From Chryseobacterium sp. ISL-80 (GTDB taxonomy: Bacteria; Bacillota; Bacilli; Bacillales; Cytobacillaceae), in contig JAGGQZ010000013.1 in NCBI GenBank assembly GCA_018613055.1, positions 1 through 64,000 on the forward strand: 64,000 bases of DNA, given 5' to 3'. Shown here in pieces: positions 1-8,730 of this stretch (within the stretch, counting starts at the first letter, position 1; each line of letters begins with the position of its first letter). Below the pieces are notes generated by a model. The model was given only the letters and a program-made list of their open reading frames with translations. It was not told where the DNA came from and did no database searches. Made by a program: the position numbers and the translations under genes.

Positions 1-47
1 ACTCCTATTAGCTGGTTTAGCTGAATAAGCAAGAAGAATTCGCAACT

Positions 48-97
48 AATATAGGGTTATACATATTAAACATGACTAATATGTATAACCCTATATT
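48..97. other. perfect 21-bp inverted repeat (hairpin)
   Basis: Arms at 48-68 and 77-97 are exactly complementary over 21 bp around an 8-nt loop and are AT-rich. On the plus strand a T-rich stretch follows, so it could terminate plus-strand transcription entering from the left. It also lies just beyond the stop of the minus-strand mini-ORF at 117-167, and may mark the end of that transcript. Confidence 0.6.
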
Positions 98-116
98 TTA
101 TATGCATTTTTAAATT

Positions 117-167
117 TTAGGTATTGATAAAGCTCACCATCAAGTTCATTGCTTCATACGTAACCAT
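117..167 (-). CDS. 16-residue holin-like toxin-type mini-ORF, probably truncated
   Basis: The minus strand carries a strong ribosome site, AAAGGGGGTGA at 183-173, six bases before ATG at 167. The reading frame gives MVTYEAMNLMVSFINT and stops. The start resembles the short Bacillus 'putative holin-like toxin' peptides, which open with a YEAL-x-LM-x-F pattern and continue for roughly 10-20 more hydrophobic residues; here the hydrophobic half is missing. An extended -10 (TGG-TATAAT, 245-237) lies about 75 nt upstream on the same strand. The strong ribosome site and promoter suggest it is expressed, or was until recently. The family match is from memory of the motif and not from a search. Confidence 0.45.
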   Translation of the reverse strand: MVTYEAMNLMVSFINT

Positions 168-236
168 CAGCGTCACCCCCTTTCCTGCTGGATTGGGGAC
201 GGCCGCTGCTCACCCTGCTTTTTGCTGTGCTAGATA

Positions 237-245
237 ATTATACCA
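237..245 (-). promoter_or_regulatory. extended -10 promoter of the mini-ORF
   Basis: The minus strand reads TGG followed by a perfect TATAAT. No good -35 is seen at 17-18 bp, as is common for extended -10 promoters. The predicted transcript would start near 230 and cover the mini-ORF at 117-167. Confidence 0.4.
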
Positions 246-288
246 TATAGGAAACGGATGCCATTATCTTTCCTAGCTTCGATATTCT

Positions 289-1245
289 TCACTTCCACTC
301 CAAAACAGCCCCGCCAATCCGCTTCACTCCGCGGATTTTCGCCAGATCCTCGACGAGCTTCAGCGCTGCTTTGTCTTTTTCCTTTGCTTCAATCATGAAA
401 TCGACGTCCTGGCCGATATTCCGCAAAATTTCGATCAGCGGAAGGATGAATTCAGAATCGACGTAATCGGCATGTGACCGGTACGCTTTTTCTGATTTCG
501 GTGAGGAAATGTGGATTTTCGGCTTCATCCCAATCCGTTCCCAGGTCGAGAAGCCTTCAGGAAGTAATTTTTCCAGAGGCTCTTCACAGAGGTTTGCCAT
601 GTGGTGATGGTAATCGAACATGAATGGCACGTCCTCTTTTATACAGGTCCTCAAGGTTTCTTCGGAGTTATAGGTTTTATCATCGTTTTCAAGGGTCGTG
701 ATTGCCTTGATGTGGGGAGGCAGTTTTGCGAAGTTTTCATAAAAACGCAAAATCGTTTCTTCTTTGTTGCCATAAGCCCCGCCAATATGGATATTGATCA
801 GTGCGTTGTTCTCCAAACCCATTGCTTCTAGCATGCCATAGTGATATTCCATATCGATGATGGCATTCGCCGTCACTTCGTCCCGCGGGGAAGTGAACAG
901 CGTATACTGGTTGGGATGGAAGCTCGTGCGCAGCCCATGCTTTTTCACCAGTGCCCCGATTTCCAGCCATTTTTCACGAAAAGGCGTGACATAATCCCAC
1001 TTGACATCCGGATGGGTCGCCAGCGGAGCGATCGAGCTGGAAAAGCGATATAAAGGAATGTCATGGGCGATATTGTAATGAATCATTCTTTCGGTGTTCA
1101 AAAGGTTTTGATAGGTGACGGAAAGCAGTTTTTTATACCGTTCCTCTTCAGGCAACTGTCCGTAGCGGGCAAATGTAAGGGCCTTGGAGGGAGAAGCATC
1201 CCACAGGCTGATGGCGGTGGATACATATCCTAGCCGAATAATCAT
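289..1245 (-). CDS. uvsE: UV DNA damage endonuclease
   Basis: This 318-residue protein belongs to the UVDE/UvsE family (YwjD in B. subtilis), TIM-barrel endonucleases that nick DNA 5' of UV photoproducts and start an excision repair route independent of UvrABC. Seen in the sequence are family motifs with likely metal ligands: HPNQYT in the first half, a YHHH cluster after FDY, and IEAKEKD near the C-terminus. The start at 1245 is chosen because AAGGAGG lies just upstream; a longer frame to 1281 lacks a ribosome site and adds unrelated residues. It is downstream of the cardiolipin synthase gene on the same strand and probably cotranscribed. A hairpin can cover its ribosome site (separate entry). 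Confidence 0.93.
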   Translation of the reverse strand: MIIRLGYVSTAISLWDASPSKALTFARYGQLPEEERYKKLLSVTYQNLLNTERMIHYNIAHDIPLYRFSSSIAPLATHPDVKWDYVTPFREKWLEIGALVKKHGLRTSFHPNQYTLFTSPRDEVTANAIIDMEYHYGMLEAMGLENNALINIHIGGAYGNKEETILRFYENFAKLPPHIKAITTLENDDKTYNSEETLRTCIKEDVPFMFDYHHHMANLCEEPLEKLLPEGFSTWERIGMKPKIHISSPKSEKAYRSHADYVDSEFILPLIEILRNIGQDVDFMIEAKEKDKAALKLVEDLAKIRGVKRIGGAVLEWK

Positions 1246-1251
1246 ATAGAA

Positions 1252-1271
1252 CCTCCTTTTTCCGGAGGAGG
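1252..1271 (-). promoter_or_regulatory. hairpin covering the uvsE ribosome site
   Basis: On the minus strand CCTCCT (1271-1266) can pair with AGGAGG (1257-1252) across an 8-nt loop. The second arm is the uvsE Shine-Dalgarno sequence itself. This could limit translation of uvsE. Confidence 0.4.
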
Positions 1272-1303
1272 CCGAACACAAACTCCGGTTAAGTTTTCGC
1301 TGT

Positions 1304-1324
1304 TTTTCGAAGATGCTTCGAAAA
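1304..1324 (-). other. cls-uvsE intercistronic hairpin
   Basis: TTTTCGAAG (1304-1312) and CTTCGAAAA (1316-1324) form a 9-bp perfect stem with a 3-nt loop directly after the cls stop. No T-run follows on the minus strand, so it is more likely an mRNA processing or stabilising element than a terminator. Confidence 0.4.
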
Positions 1325-1328
1325 GAGC

Positions 1329-2528
1329 CTATAGGAAAAATGAAATTGTCCTCGCGGCGGTTTCTTTGAATGATAAAAACAAGTTGACGCGGCTGAAGTC
1401 AGCAAGTGAAGCTTTATGCGAATTCAACATGTCTTCTGTCAGAATATGCTTCACTTTTTTAATAAAAGAAGGGTGATAAACTAAGCAGTTCAATTCATAA
1501 TTTAAAAACATGCTTCGTTTATCAAAATTTGCTGTTCCGATATCACAAATATTGTCATCAATCATCATGACCTTTGCATGATAAAAACCCTTCAAATATT
1601 GGTATACCTCGGCTCCATCCTTGAGGAGGGAACGTAAATACATGTACGATGCTTCTTTTACGAGAATATGGTCGGATTTATATGGGACAAGGACCGTAAC
1701 GGACACTCCCCGGGAGATCGCAGCATTTAAATGCTCAAACACCTTTTTGCTCGGAATGAAATAGGGCGTGCCAATGATGATGGATTTCTTTGATTCACTG
1801 ATTAATGTGGCGATTAAGTCTTCAAGTGTATCGCCTTCGGTTGGGACGAACTGCTGACGGATCGATCCCTTTGGCAGCTCCGGGAAGTATGCCTTATTTT
1901 GCAGGAGGTTCACCTTGCTTGCACAATGCCAGTCACGCAAAAATTCCTTTTGCAGGTCAACTGTTCCTTCACCAGTTAATTTCAAATGATAATCACGCCA
2001 CGGCGAAAGCTTTGGATTCTTGTCATTATATTCATCACCAATATTAAAGCCGCCAAGATAACCGGTCTGTCCGTCAATAATCGTAATCTTGCGATGGTTG
2101 CGGACCTGGGATGAATAAAACAGGAAGGGCAGCTTCGGGATATGGGTATAAGCGAACTGCACTCCCGCAGCTTTCATAGATTTGATCGTTTTCCGTTTCA
2201 AGTTGCTCCCGATCCAATCTACAAGGAGTCGGACCTCTACACCTTCCCGTGCCTTTTCCTTCAATAAAGAGACAAACTCGTGGCTGAGTTTATCATCTTT
2301 GACGATATAAAATAAAATATGGATGTGCTGTCTGGCCTTTTTAATTTCTGTAAATAAATCCTCAAACAGATCCGGACCCTTCGCGAATATTTTTAAATCG
2401 CTATACCTGTCTGGAAATGCATACTTTTTTGCCTGTGCGAGATGCTGCTTCCTGCCAAGAAGGAAGTCCGCAGTGATCCAGAGGGCAATCCCGGCTATTA
2501 TCCAAAAAATCGTCCATCCAATTCCCAT
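1329..2528 (-). CDS. ywjE: minor cardiolipin synthase (YwjE/ClsB type)
   Basis: A 399-residue phospholipase-D superfamily protein that would condense phosphatidylglycerol into cardiolipin at the membrane. It has one N-terminal membrane segment (about residues 3-24) and two HKD motifs: HRKITIIDG in the first half and HAKVMMIDD in the second, each with the H-x-K-x4-D pattern. Length matches B. subtilis YwjE (about 398), which has a single N-terminal helix where the main ClsA has two. The position, between uvsE and the divergent fadF, is the same as in B. subtilis. No terminator separates it from uvsE, so the two likely form an operon. Confidence 0.9.
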   Translation of the reverse strand: MGIGWTIFWIIAGIALWITADFLLGRKQHLAQAKKYAFPDRYSDLKIFAKGPDLFEDLFTEIKKARQHIHILFYIVKDDKLSHEFVSLLKEKAREGVEVRLLVDWIGSNLKRKTIKSMKAAGVQFAYTHIPKLPFLFYSSQVRNHRKITIIDGQTGYLGGFNIGDEYNDKNPKLSPWRDYHLKLTGEGTVDLQKEFLRDWHCASKVNLLQNKAYFPELPKGSIRQQFVPTEGDTLEDLIATLISESKKSIIIGTPYFIPSKKVFEHLNAAISRGVSVTVLVPYKSDHILVKEASYMYLRSLLKDGAEVYQYLKGFYHAKVMMIDDNICDIGTANFDKRSMFLNYELNCLVYHPSFIKKVKHILTEDMLNSHKASLADFSRVNLFLSFKETAARTISFFL

Positions 2529-2664
2529 AGCGTTTCGGCTCCCTTGTAAAAAAATATGAACACGGTTTTACATTTCATATTATTTTTGCCGAAAACGCTT
2601 TATATATGTTAAGTTCCTGTAAAAGAGCAAGCGTAAACAATTTTAAGAAATGAATGGAAATGAG

Positions 2665-2692
2665 TTGACTGAATGCTCATTCATTATATAAT
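2665..2692 (+). promoter_or_regulatory. fadF promoter with FadR-like operator
   Basis: A sigma-A promoter, TTGACT (2665-2670), 16 bp, TATAAT (2687-2692). Lying between and over these elements is TGACTGAATGCTCATTCA (2666-2683), which agrees at 16 of 18 positions with the B. subtilis FadR consensus TGAATGAMTANTCATTCA. Binding there would block RNA polymerase until long-chain acyl-CoA releases FadR, as expected for a beta-oxidation gene. The fadR gene itself is not identified in this window. Confidence 0.75.
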
Positions 2693-2765
2693 GGAGTTAA
2701 AGGTAAATTCAGAAAATTGGCTTGGTTAAAAATTTTCTTCCAAAATTCAGCATCGAAAGGGGTAA

Positions 2766-4886
2766 ATGATTTTTATGAACGGTTTGCTTTGGATCAATCT
2801 TATTGCGTTCTTGCTTGTAACCGCTTACGCGATCAGTCTGTTCGTATACGTGGTAAAGACGAGAATCGAATACATTAAACTAGGCAAGAAATCAGAGTTT
2901 GATGATGATATCAAAGACCGCTGGAGAAGGATCCTTGTTCATGTATTCGGTCAGAAAAGGCTGTTGAAGGACAAGAAAAGCGGCGCCATCCACGTTATGT
3001 TTTTCTATGGCTTCCTCCTTGTCCAGTTTGGGGCAATTGATTTTATCTGGAAGGGCATCAAGCCTGGCTCGCATTTGCCGCTGGGGCCGTTATACCCTGG
3101 CTTCACATTCTTCCAGGAACTTGTTACGCTGACGATTCTTGTAGCGGTAGTATGGGCTTTTTACCGGCGTTATGTTGAAAAGCTTGTCCGCCTGAAGCGC
3201 GGCTTCAAGAACGGATTGGTATTGCTCTTCATCGGCGGATTGATGCTTTCTGTTTTACTTGGAAACGGAATGGGCATGATCTGGCATGGCCATGAAGGAA
3301 CATGGACTGAGCCGGTTGCATCCCTTATTGCAGCAGCTTTCAGCGGTATCCCTAAGGCAGCTGCCATTACGGTTTTCTATATCGCATGGTGGATTCACTT
3401 GCTGTTCCTGCTTGCGTTCCTTGTGTACGTGCCACAATCAAAGCACGCCCACTTGATCGCGGGACCAGCCAATGTTTATTTAACAAGGGTTGATTCTCCG
3501 GGAAAAATTACAAAAATCGATTTTGAAGATGAAACACAGGAAACATTCGGTGCCGGGAAAATCACTGATTTCAATTATGAACAAATGATCGACTTCTACG
3601 CTTGTGTAGAATGCGGTCGCTGTACGAATATGTGTCCGGCAACAGGCACAGGGAAAATGCTGTCACCGATGGACTTGATCGTCAAGCTTCGTGACCATCT
3701 GACACTTCACGGCGCAGCAGTCACTTCCAAGCAGCCTTGGGTACCGACGTTTGCTTTTTCCAACACGAAAGGCAACCAGATTGCTTTGGCAGCTTCAGGA
3801 CAGGGTGCCAATGAATCTGCTGCCGCACTGGCTTACAGCCCAAGCATGATCGGCGATGTCATCACAGAAGAGGAAATCTGGGCATGTACGACTTGCCGTA
3901 ACTGTGAAGACCAGTGTCCGGTCATGAACGAACACGTTGATAAAATCATCGACCTCCGCCGTTACCTTGTTTTAACAGAAGGAAAGATGGACGCTGATGC
4001 ACAGCGCGCGATGACAAATATTGAACGTCAGGGCAACCCTTGGGGATTGAACCGCAAGGAAAAAGAAAACTGGCGCGAGCTTCGCGACGATGTTGTCGTT
4101 CCTACAGTTAAAGAGCTTAAGAAAGCGGATGAAGAATTCGAATACTTATTCTGGGTTGGCGCAATGGGTGCATTTGACAACCGCAGCCAAAAGATTGCAC
4201 TGTCATTTGCCAAGCTTATGAACGAAGCAGGCGTCAAGTTCGCGATTCTTGGAAACAAGGAAAAGAACTCTGGGGATACTCCTCGCCGCCTTGGAAACGA
4301 GTTCCTGTTCCAGGAGCTTGCGACAAAAAATATCGAAGAATTCGAGAAAAATGAAGTGAAGAAGATCGTGACAATCGATCCTCACGCATACAATATCTTT
4401 AAGAACGAGTATCCTGATTTCGGACTTGAAGCAGAGGTATATCACCACACTGAACTTCTTGCTCAATTAGTCAAGGAAGGACGACTGACTCCGAAGCATG
4501 CAGTGAACGAAACAATCACTTTCCATGATTCCTGCTACCTTGGCCGCTATAACGAAGTTTATGACGCACCGCGAGATATCCTCAAGGCGATTCCGGGTGT
4601 TGATCTCAAGGAAATGGAACGCAACCGCGATACGGCAATGTGCTGTGGCGCTGGCGGCGGCTTGATGTGGATGGAGGAGGAAACAGGCCACAGGATCAAT
4701 GTTTCCCGTACTGAACAGGCACTCGCTGTGAACCCATCCGTCATCAGTTCTGGATGCCCATACTGCCTGACAATGCTTTCCGACGGCACTAAGGCGAAGG
4801 AAGTTGAAGACAGCGTTGAAACGCTCGACGTTGCGGAACTGCTTGAAAAATCCGTTTTTGGAGAAATCAAGCCGTTAGTTTCTTAA
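2766..4886 (+). CDS. fadF: membrane iron-sulfur oxidoreductase linked to fatty acid oxidation
   Basis: A 706-residue protein of the YwjF/FadF family. The N-terminal part (about residues 5-230) carries several membrane helices of the nitrate-reductase gamma type. A ferredoxin domain follows with two clusters, CVECGRCTNMCP from C280 and CTTCRNCEDQCP from C374. The C-terminal part is a heterodisulfide-reductase-like domain with CYLGR, CCGAGGG and CPYC Cys motifs. It likely passes electrons from acyl-CoA dehydrogenases (through ETF) to the membrane quinone pool; that role is inferred from the family and its FadR control. The start at 2766 has AAAGGGG only 3 bases away; an ATG at 2775 is the alternative. 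Confidence 0.88.
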   Translation: MIFMNGLLWINLIAFLLVTAYAISLFVYVVKTRIEYIKLGKKSEFDDDIKDRWRRILVHVFGQKRLLKDKKSGAIHVMFFYGFLLVQFGAIDFIWKGIKPGSHLPLGPLYPGFTFFQELVTLTILVAVVWAFYRRYVEKLVRLKRGFKNGLVLLFIGGLMLSVLLGNGMGMIWHGHEGTWTEPVASLIAAAFSGIPKAAAITVFYIAWWIHLLFLLAFLVYVPQSKHAHLIAGPANVYLTRVDSPGKITKIDFEDETQETFGAGKITDFNYEQMIDFYACVECGRCTNMCPATGTGKMLSPMDLIVKLRDHLTLHGAAVTSKQPWVPTFAFSNTKGNQIALAASGQGANESAAALAYSPSMIGDVITEEEIWACTTCRNCEDQCPVMNEHVDKIIDLRRYLVLTEGKMDADAQRAMTNIERQGNPWGLNRKEKENWRELRDDVVVPTVKELKKADEEFEYLFWVGAMGAFDNRSQKIALSFAKLMNEAGVKFAILGNKEKNSGDTPRRLGNEFLFQELATKNIEEFEKNEVKKIVTIDPHAYNIFKNEYPDFGLEAEVYHHTELLAQLVKEGRLTPKHAVNETITFHDSCYLGRYNEVYDAPRDILKAIPGVDLKEMERNRDTAMCCGAGGGLMWMEEETGHRINVSRTEQALAVNPSVISSGCPYCLTMLSDGTKAKEVEDSVETLDVAELLEKSVFGEIKPLVS

Positions 4887-4889
4887 AAA

Positions 4890-5141
4890 TAGGCTCTGTT
4901 AAGGCTGAATGTTGATGTTTAAACCCTGTTGATTGTAGTGGAAGGCGCGTAGACTCCTCCGAAAATGCTACCGCATTTCCATCGTGCGTGGGCAGGTTCG
5001 AAGAAGCTAAATCAATGTCCTGCGGGCGCAGCTGGTCAGGTGAGACCCCGCAGGAGCAAAGCGACGAGGAGGCTCAGCGCCAGCCCCGCGGAAAGCGAAG
5101 CGCCTGGAACGAAAATCAACAGTCTTGTTTAACAGAGCCTA
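4890..5141. repeat. structured intergenic repeat, copy A (with 63-bp insertion)
   Basis: A 252-bp element bounded by a perfect 13-bp inverted repeat, TAGGCTCTGTTAA (4890-4902) and its complement (5129-5141). Inside is a second inverted pair, CTGTTGATT (4926-4934) and AATCAACAG (5114-5122), then a GC-rich core shared with copies at 20639-20821 and 23658-23791. Relative to those copies this one has about 63 extra bases (4959-5021) flanked by a TCCT direct repeat. It lacks any ORF. It could be a small non-autonomous mobile element or a dispersed structured RNA; its place right after the fadF stop means it may also end that transcript. Confidence 0.8.
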
Positions 5142-5257
5142 AAATAAATACTTAAAACCCAAAATAGTAGAAGTTGACTCACATTAAAAATTCGATATAT
5201 AACAGAATTTTTAGCAAAGTGTTTCAATTTCTACTATTTTTAAAGTAAAATGAATAA

Positions 5258-5275
5258 TATGATAAAGCGCTTACA
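5258..5275 (+). promoter_or_regulatory. possible promoter -10 and cre (CcpA) site upstream of thiolase
   Basis: TATGAT (5258-5263) overlaps ATAAAGCGCTTACA (5262-5275), which fits the cre pattern TGWAARCGYTWWCA at 12 of 14 positions with a perfect right half. A CcpA site here would give glucose repression, as known for the B. subtilis mmg operon. No convincing -35 is seen. The rest of the gap (5142-5423) holds no ORF. A TetR-type imperfect palindrome (GAGCGAGCGTTCAGTCACTC, 5347-5366) lies nearer the gene. Confidence 0.4.
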
Positions 5276-5423
5276 TTTACCTTCAGCAAGAATCCACTAT
5301 TTATAGCCTCATGAATCAACAACAAGATTTTTTTTGGACCAGTATCGAGCGAGCGTTCAGTCACTCAATGTCGCAGGAATTTTTCAGTTTTAAAAATTAA
5401 TAGATTGAAAGGGAGAGATGACA

Positions 5424-6611
5424 ATGGGAAGAACAGTCATTTTAGCAGGGGCAAGAACACCGTTTGGCAAGCTTGGCGGCGGATTGAGCAGTTTTTCAGC
5501 CAGTCAATTAGGAGGAATTGCTGTCAAGGAGGCGCTATCACGCGCAGGGGTTAAACCTGAGGAAGTCGGCGAAGTCATTCTTGGGACTGTGCTGCAGGGA
5601 GGCCAGGGACAGCTTCCTTCACGCCAGGCAGCAAGGGAGGCAGGCATTCCGTGGGATGTGAAGACAGAAACCATCAACAAAGTTTGTGCATCCGGCATGC
5701 GAAGCCTGACACTTGGCGACCAGATCATCCGCGCTGGAGATGAGGAAGTGATCGTTGCCGGCGGAATGGAGTCAATGAGCAACGCGCCTTATATCCTGCC
5801 GAAAGCACGATGGGGCTTCAGGATGGGCGACGGCCAGGTGAAGGACCTGATGATCCATGATGGCCTGACATGCAGCTTCAATGGTGTCCACATGGGAACA
5901 TACGGAAATGAAGTAGCGAAGGAATACGAAATCAGCCGTGAGGAGCAGGATCAGTGGTCATACCGCAGCCATCAAAGGGCAATCGAAGCGATTGAATCAG
6001 GAAAGCTTGCCGAAGAAATCGTCCCGGTTGAAGTGCCGCAGCGTAAGGGCGACCCGATTTTGGTCCAGCATGATGAAGCGCCGAGGAAGGACACTTCAGT
6101 TGAAAAGCTGGCAAAACTGGGGCCGGTTTTCAATTCGGACGGCACAATTACTGCAGGCAATGCACCAGGTGTCAATGACGGTGCGGCGGCCCTCGTCCTG
6201 ATGAGCGAAGAGCGCGCACAGTGTGAAGGCAAGACACCGCAGGCAGTGGTTTTGGCTCATGCAGCAATTGCCACAGAAGCAAAGGACTTCCCGAAAACAC
6301 CGGGAATTGTCATCAACGAATTATTGAAAAAGACCGGTAAATCACTTGAAGAAATTGACCTTTTTGAAATAAATGAAGCTTTCGCGGCGGTTGCATTGAC
6401 AAGCGGACGCATCGCGAACCTTGATCCGGAAAAGGTCAATGTCAATGGCGGTGCGGTTGCCCTCGGACACCCTATCGGAGCAAGCGGGGCGCGCATCATT
6501 TTGACATTGATGCATGAACTCAAGCGCCGCGGCGGTGGGGTCGGCATTGCGGCGATCTGCTCAGGCGGCGGCCAGGGCGATGCAGTGATGATTGAGGTTC
6601 CTAAACAATAA
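5424..6611 (+). CDS. mmgA: acetyl-CoA C-acetyltransferase (thiolase)
   Basis: A 395-residue thiolase that cleaves acetoacetyl-CoA or condenses two acetyl-CoA, and may end beta-oxidation cycles. Visible motifs: VCASGMRS with the acyl-accepting Cys88, [13 protein letters not shown] with the catalytic His, and CSGGGQG with the second catalytic Cys near the C-terminus. The second ATG (5424) is chosen because AAAGGGA lies 9 bases before it; the first ATG at 5418 is too close. It begins a run mmgA-hbd-acd that matches the B. subtilis mmgABC order, although the flanking genes differ. Whether it serves catabolism or precursor supply cannot be told from sequence. Confidence 0.93.
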   Translation: MGRTVILAGARTPFGKLGGGLSSFSASQLGGIAVKEALSRAGVKPEEVGEVILGTVLQGGQGQLPSRQAAREAGIPWDVKTETINKVCASGMRSLTLGDQIIRAGDEEVIVAGGMESMSNAPYILPKARWGFRMGDGQVKDLMIHDGLTCSFNGVHMGTYGNEVAKEYEISREEQDQWSYRSHQRAIEAIESGKLAEEIVPVEVPQRKGDPILVQHDEAPRKDTSVEKLAKLGPVFNSDGTITAGNAPGVNDGAAALVLMSEERAQCEGKTPQAVVLAHAAIATEAKDFPKTPGIVINELLKKTGKSLEEIDLFEINEAFAAVALTSGRIANLDPEKVNVNGGAVALGHPIGASGARIILTLMHELKRRGGGVGIAAICSGGGQGDAVMIEVPKQ

Positions 6612-6680
6612 GGAAATGGAAGGAGGGCAATTGCGAGAGCTGCCCTCCACTGATACAAACTTTTTTAGGAGGTTGTAATA

Positions 6681-7532
6681 ATGAGTGTAAAAACGATTAT
6701 GGTAATCGGCGCAGGTCAGATGGGCTCCGGTATTGCCCAGGTGTGCGCGCAGGCTGGATATGATGTGTTTTTGAACGATCTGAAGCCGGAATTTGTGGAA
6801 CGCGGACTTTCCGGAATCAAAAAGAATCTTAACCGCCAGGTAGATAAAGGCAGGATGACAGCAGAACAGTTGGACGCCGTTGTTGGCAGGATTACTGCCT
6901 CTACTGAACTTCAGGATGCAGGTAAGGTTGACCTGGTCATCGAAGCGGCTGTTGAGAACATGGACATCAAGGCGAAGATTTTTGCCCAGCTTGATGAAAT
7001 CGCTCCTGAACACACCATCCTTGCTTCCAATACATCTTCATTGCCGATTACTGAGATCGCTGCAGCAACAAAGCGTCCGGAAAAGGTCATCGGCATGCAT
7101 TTCATGAACCCGGTGCCTGTCATGAAGCTGGTCGAAATCATCCGCGGCCTGGCGACAGCTGATGAAGTGTATCAGACCATCGAGGATATCACCAAGACTT
7201 TGGAAAAGGTTCCTGTTGAAGTGAACGATTTCCCAGGTTTCGTGTCAAACCGAATCCTTATGCCGATGATTAACGAAGCCATTTACACATTGTATGAAGG
7301 CGTCGCAACGAAGGAAGCGATCGACGAAGTCATGAAGCTCGGCATGAACCACCCAATGGGGCCATTGACACTTGCTGACTTCATCGGCCTGGACACATGC
7401 CTCTACATCATGGAAACACTGCATGAAGGCTTTGGCGACGACAAATACCGTCCTTGTCCATTATTAAGGAAATATGTAAAAGCCGGCTGGCTCGGCAAAA
7501 AATCTGGCCGTGGGTTCTACACATACGAGTAA
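6681..7532 (+). CDS. mmgB: 3-hydroxybutyryl-CoA dehydrogenase
   Basis: A 283-residue NAD(P)-dependent dehydrogenase interconverting 3-hydroxybutyryl-CoA and acetoacetyl-CoA. The Rossmann fingerprint GAGQMGSG is near residue 10, SNTSS and HFMNPVP (catalytic His) are in the middle, and the C-terminal helical domain includes [14 protein letters not shown] and ends in KSGRGFY, all typical of the short PaaH/Hbd form. AGGAGG precedes the start by 8 bases. It lies 69 bp after the thiolase gene with no terminator, so the two are probably cotranscribed and supply and use acetoacetyl-CoA in turn. Confidence 0.93.
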   Translation: MSVKTIMVIGAGQMGSGIAQVCAQAGYDVFLNDLKPEFVERGLSGIKKNLNRQVDKGRMTAEQLDAVVGRITASTELQDAGKVDLVIEAAVENMDIKAKIFAQLDEIAPEHTILASNTSSLPITEIAAATKRPEKVIGMHFMNPVPVMKLVEIIRGLATADEVYQTIEDITKTLEKVPVEVNDFPGFVSNRILMPMINEAIYTLYEGVATKEAIDEVMKLGMNHPMGPLTLADFIGLDTCLYIMETLHEGFGDDKYRPCPLLRKYVKAGWLGKKSGRGFYTYE

Positions 7533-7593
7533 AGAATTCGGCGACAAATGCGTCCATACATAGTCACTGTCTGGACGTCTGGAGGGTGAAAAC

Positions 7594-8724
7594 ATGAATC
7601 TGAGATTCACAGAAGAACAGGAAATGATGCGCAAAATGGTGCGTGATTTTGCACAGACCGAAATTGCGCCTTTTGTTGAAAAAATGGAGGAAGGCGAGTT
7701 CCCGAGGGAGATTTTAAAAAAGATGGGCGAACTTGGCCTGATGGGGATTCCCGTACCTGAGGAATATGGCGGTTCAGAGATGGACTTCATTTCCTATATC
7801 ATTGCCATCCATGAAATTTCCAGGGTCAGCGCCACGGTTGGCGTCATCCTATCCGTTCATACTTCCGTTGGTACGAACCCAATTTTGTATTTTGGTACGG
7901 AAGAGCAAAAGAAAAAATATGTACCTAAGCTAGCTTCGGGGGAATACCTGGGTGCATTCTGCCTGACAGAGCCAAGTGCCGGTTCCGATGCCGCCAGCTT
8001 GAAAACCCGGGCGGTCAAGAAAGATGGACATTATGTATTGAACGGATCGAAGGTGTTCATCACCAATGGCGGAGAAGCAGATGTCTATATTGTCTTCGCA
8101 TCGACCAATCCTGAAGCAGGTCCAAAGGGCGTCTCAGCCTTTATCGTTGAAAAAGATACACCGGGCTTCATCGTCGGCAAGGATGAGCACAAAATGGGCC
8201 TGTACGGCTCCCGCACAGTCCAGCTGACATTCGAGGACATGAAAGTGCCAGAAGAAAACTTGCTTGGCCAGGAAGGCCAAGGATTCAAAATCGCGATGAG
8301 CAACCTTGACTCCGGCCGGATTGGCATCGCCGCACAGGCTCTCGGGATTGCTGAAGCAGCTTTGGACGCGGCGACTGGCTATGCGAAAGAAAGAGTCCAG
8401 TTTGGCAAGCCAATAGCAGCCCAGCAAGGCGTCGGCTTCAAGCTGGCAGACATGGCTACATCCGTCGAAGCTGCGAAACTATTAATCTACCGCGCGGCTC
8501 AATTGCGTTCAGAAGGACAAAAATGCGGGATGGAAGCATCCATGGCAAAACTGTTCACCTCAAGAACAGCAGTCGAAGTCACAACCGAAGCCATCCAGGT
8601 ATTCGGCGGCTACGGCTACACGAAGGAATATCCAGTCGAACGCTACTTCCGCGACGCTAAAGTAACCGAGATTTACGAGGGAACGAGCGAGATCCAGAAG
8701 ATTGTTATTAGTAAGCAGTTATAA
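7594..8724 (+). CDS. acdA: acyl-CoA dehydrogenase (first copy)
   Basis: A 376-residue short-chain type FAD-dependent acyl-CoA dehydrogenase that makes 2-enoyl-CoA and passes electrons to ETF. Domains in order: N-terminal helical domain, middle beta domain with the FAD/substrate signature CLTEPSAGSDA, C-terminal helical domain with QVFGGYGY and YEGTSEIQ, where the Glu of this segment is the usual catalytic base of butyryl-CoA dehydrogenases. GGAGGG is 8 bases before ATG. It is closely related to the second acyl-CoA dehydrogenase at 9468-10607, which suggests an old duplication; a 52-bp tandem repeat array separates them. Chain-length preference is not predictable here. Confidence 0.92.
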   Translation: MNLRFTEEQEMMRKMVRDFAQTEIAPFVEKMEEGEFPREILKKMGELGLMGIPVPEEYGGSEMDFISYIIAIHEISRVSATVGVILSVHTSVGTNPILYFGTEEQKKKYVPKLASGEYLGAFCLTEPSAGSDAASLKTRAVKKDGHYVLNGSKVFITNGGEADVYIVFASTNPEAGPKGVSAFIVEKDTPGFIVGKDEHKMGLYGSRTVQLTFEDMKVPEENLLGQEGQGFKIAMSNLDSGRIGIAAQALGIAEAALDAATGYAKERVQFGKPIAAQQGVGFKLADMATSVEAAKLLIYRAAQLRSEGQKCGMEASMAKLFTSRTAVEVTTEAIQVFGGYGYTKEYPVERYFRDAKVTEIYEGTSEIQKIVISKQL

Positions 8725-8730
8725 CACCGG

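Noticed and set aside
1271-1290. LexA (SOS) box near uvsE
   Set aside because: Only a half-match CGAAC is present, without the opposing GTTCG at the right distance.
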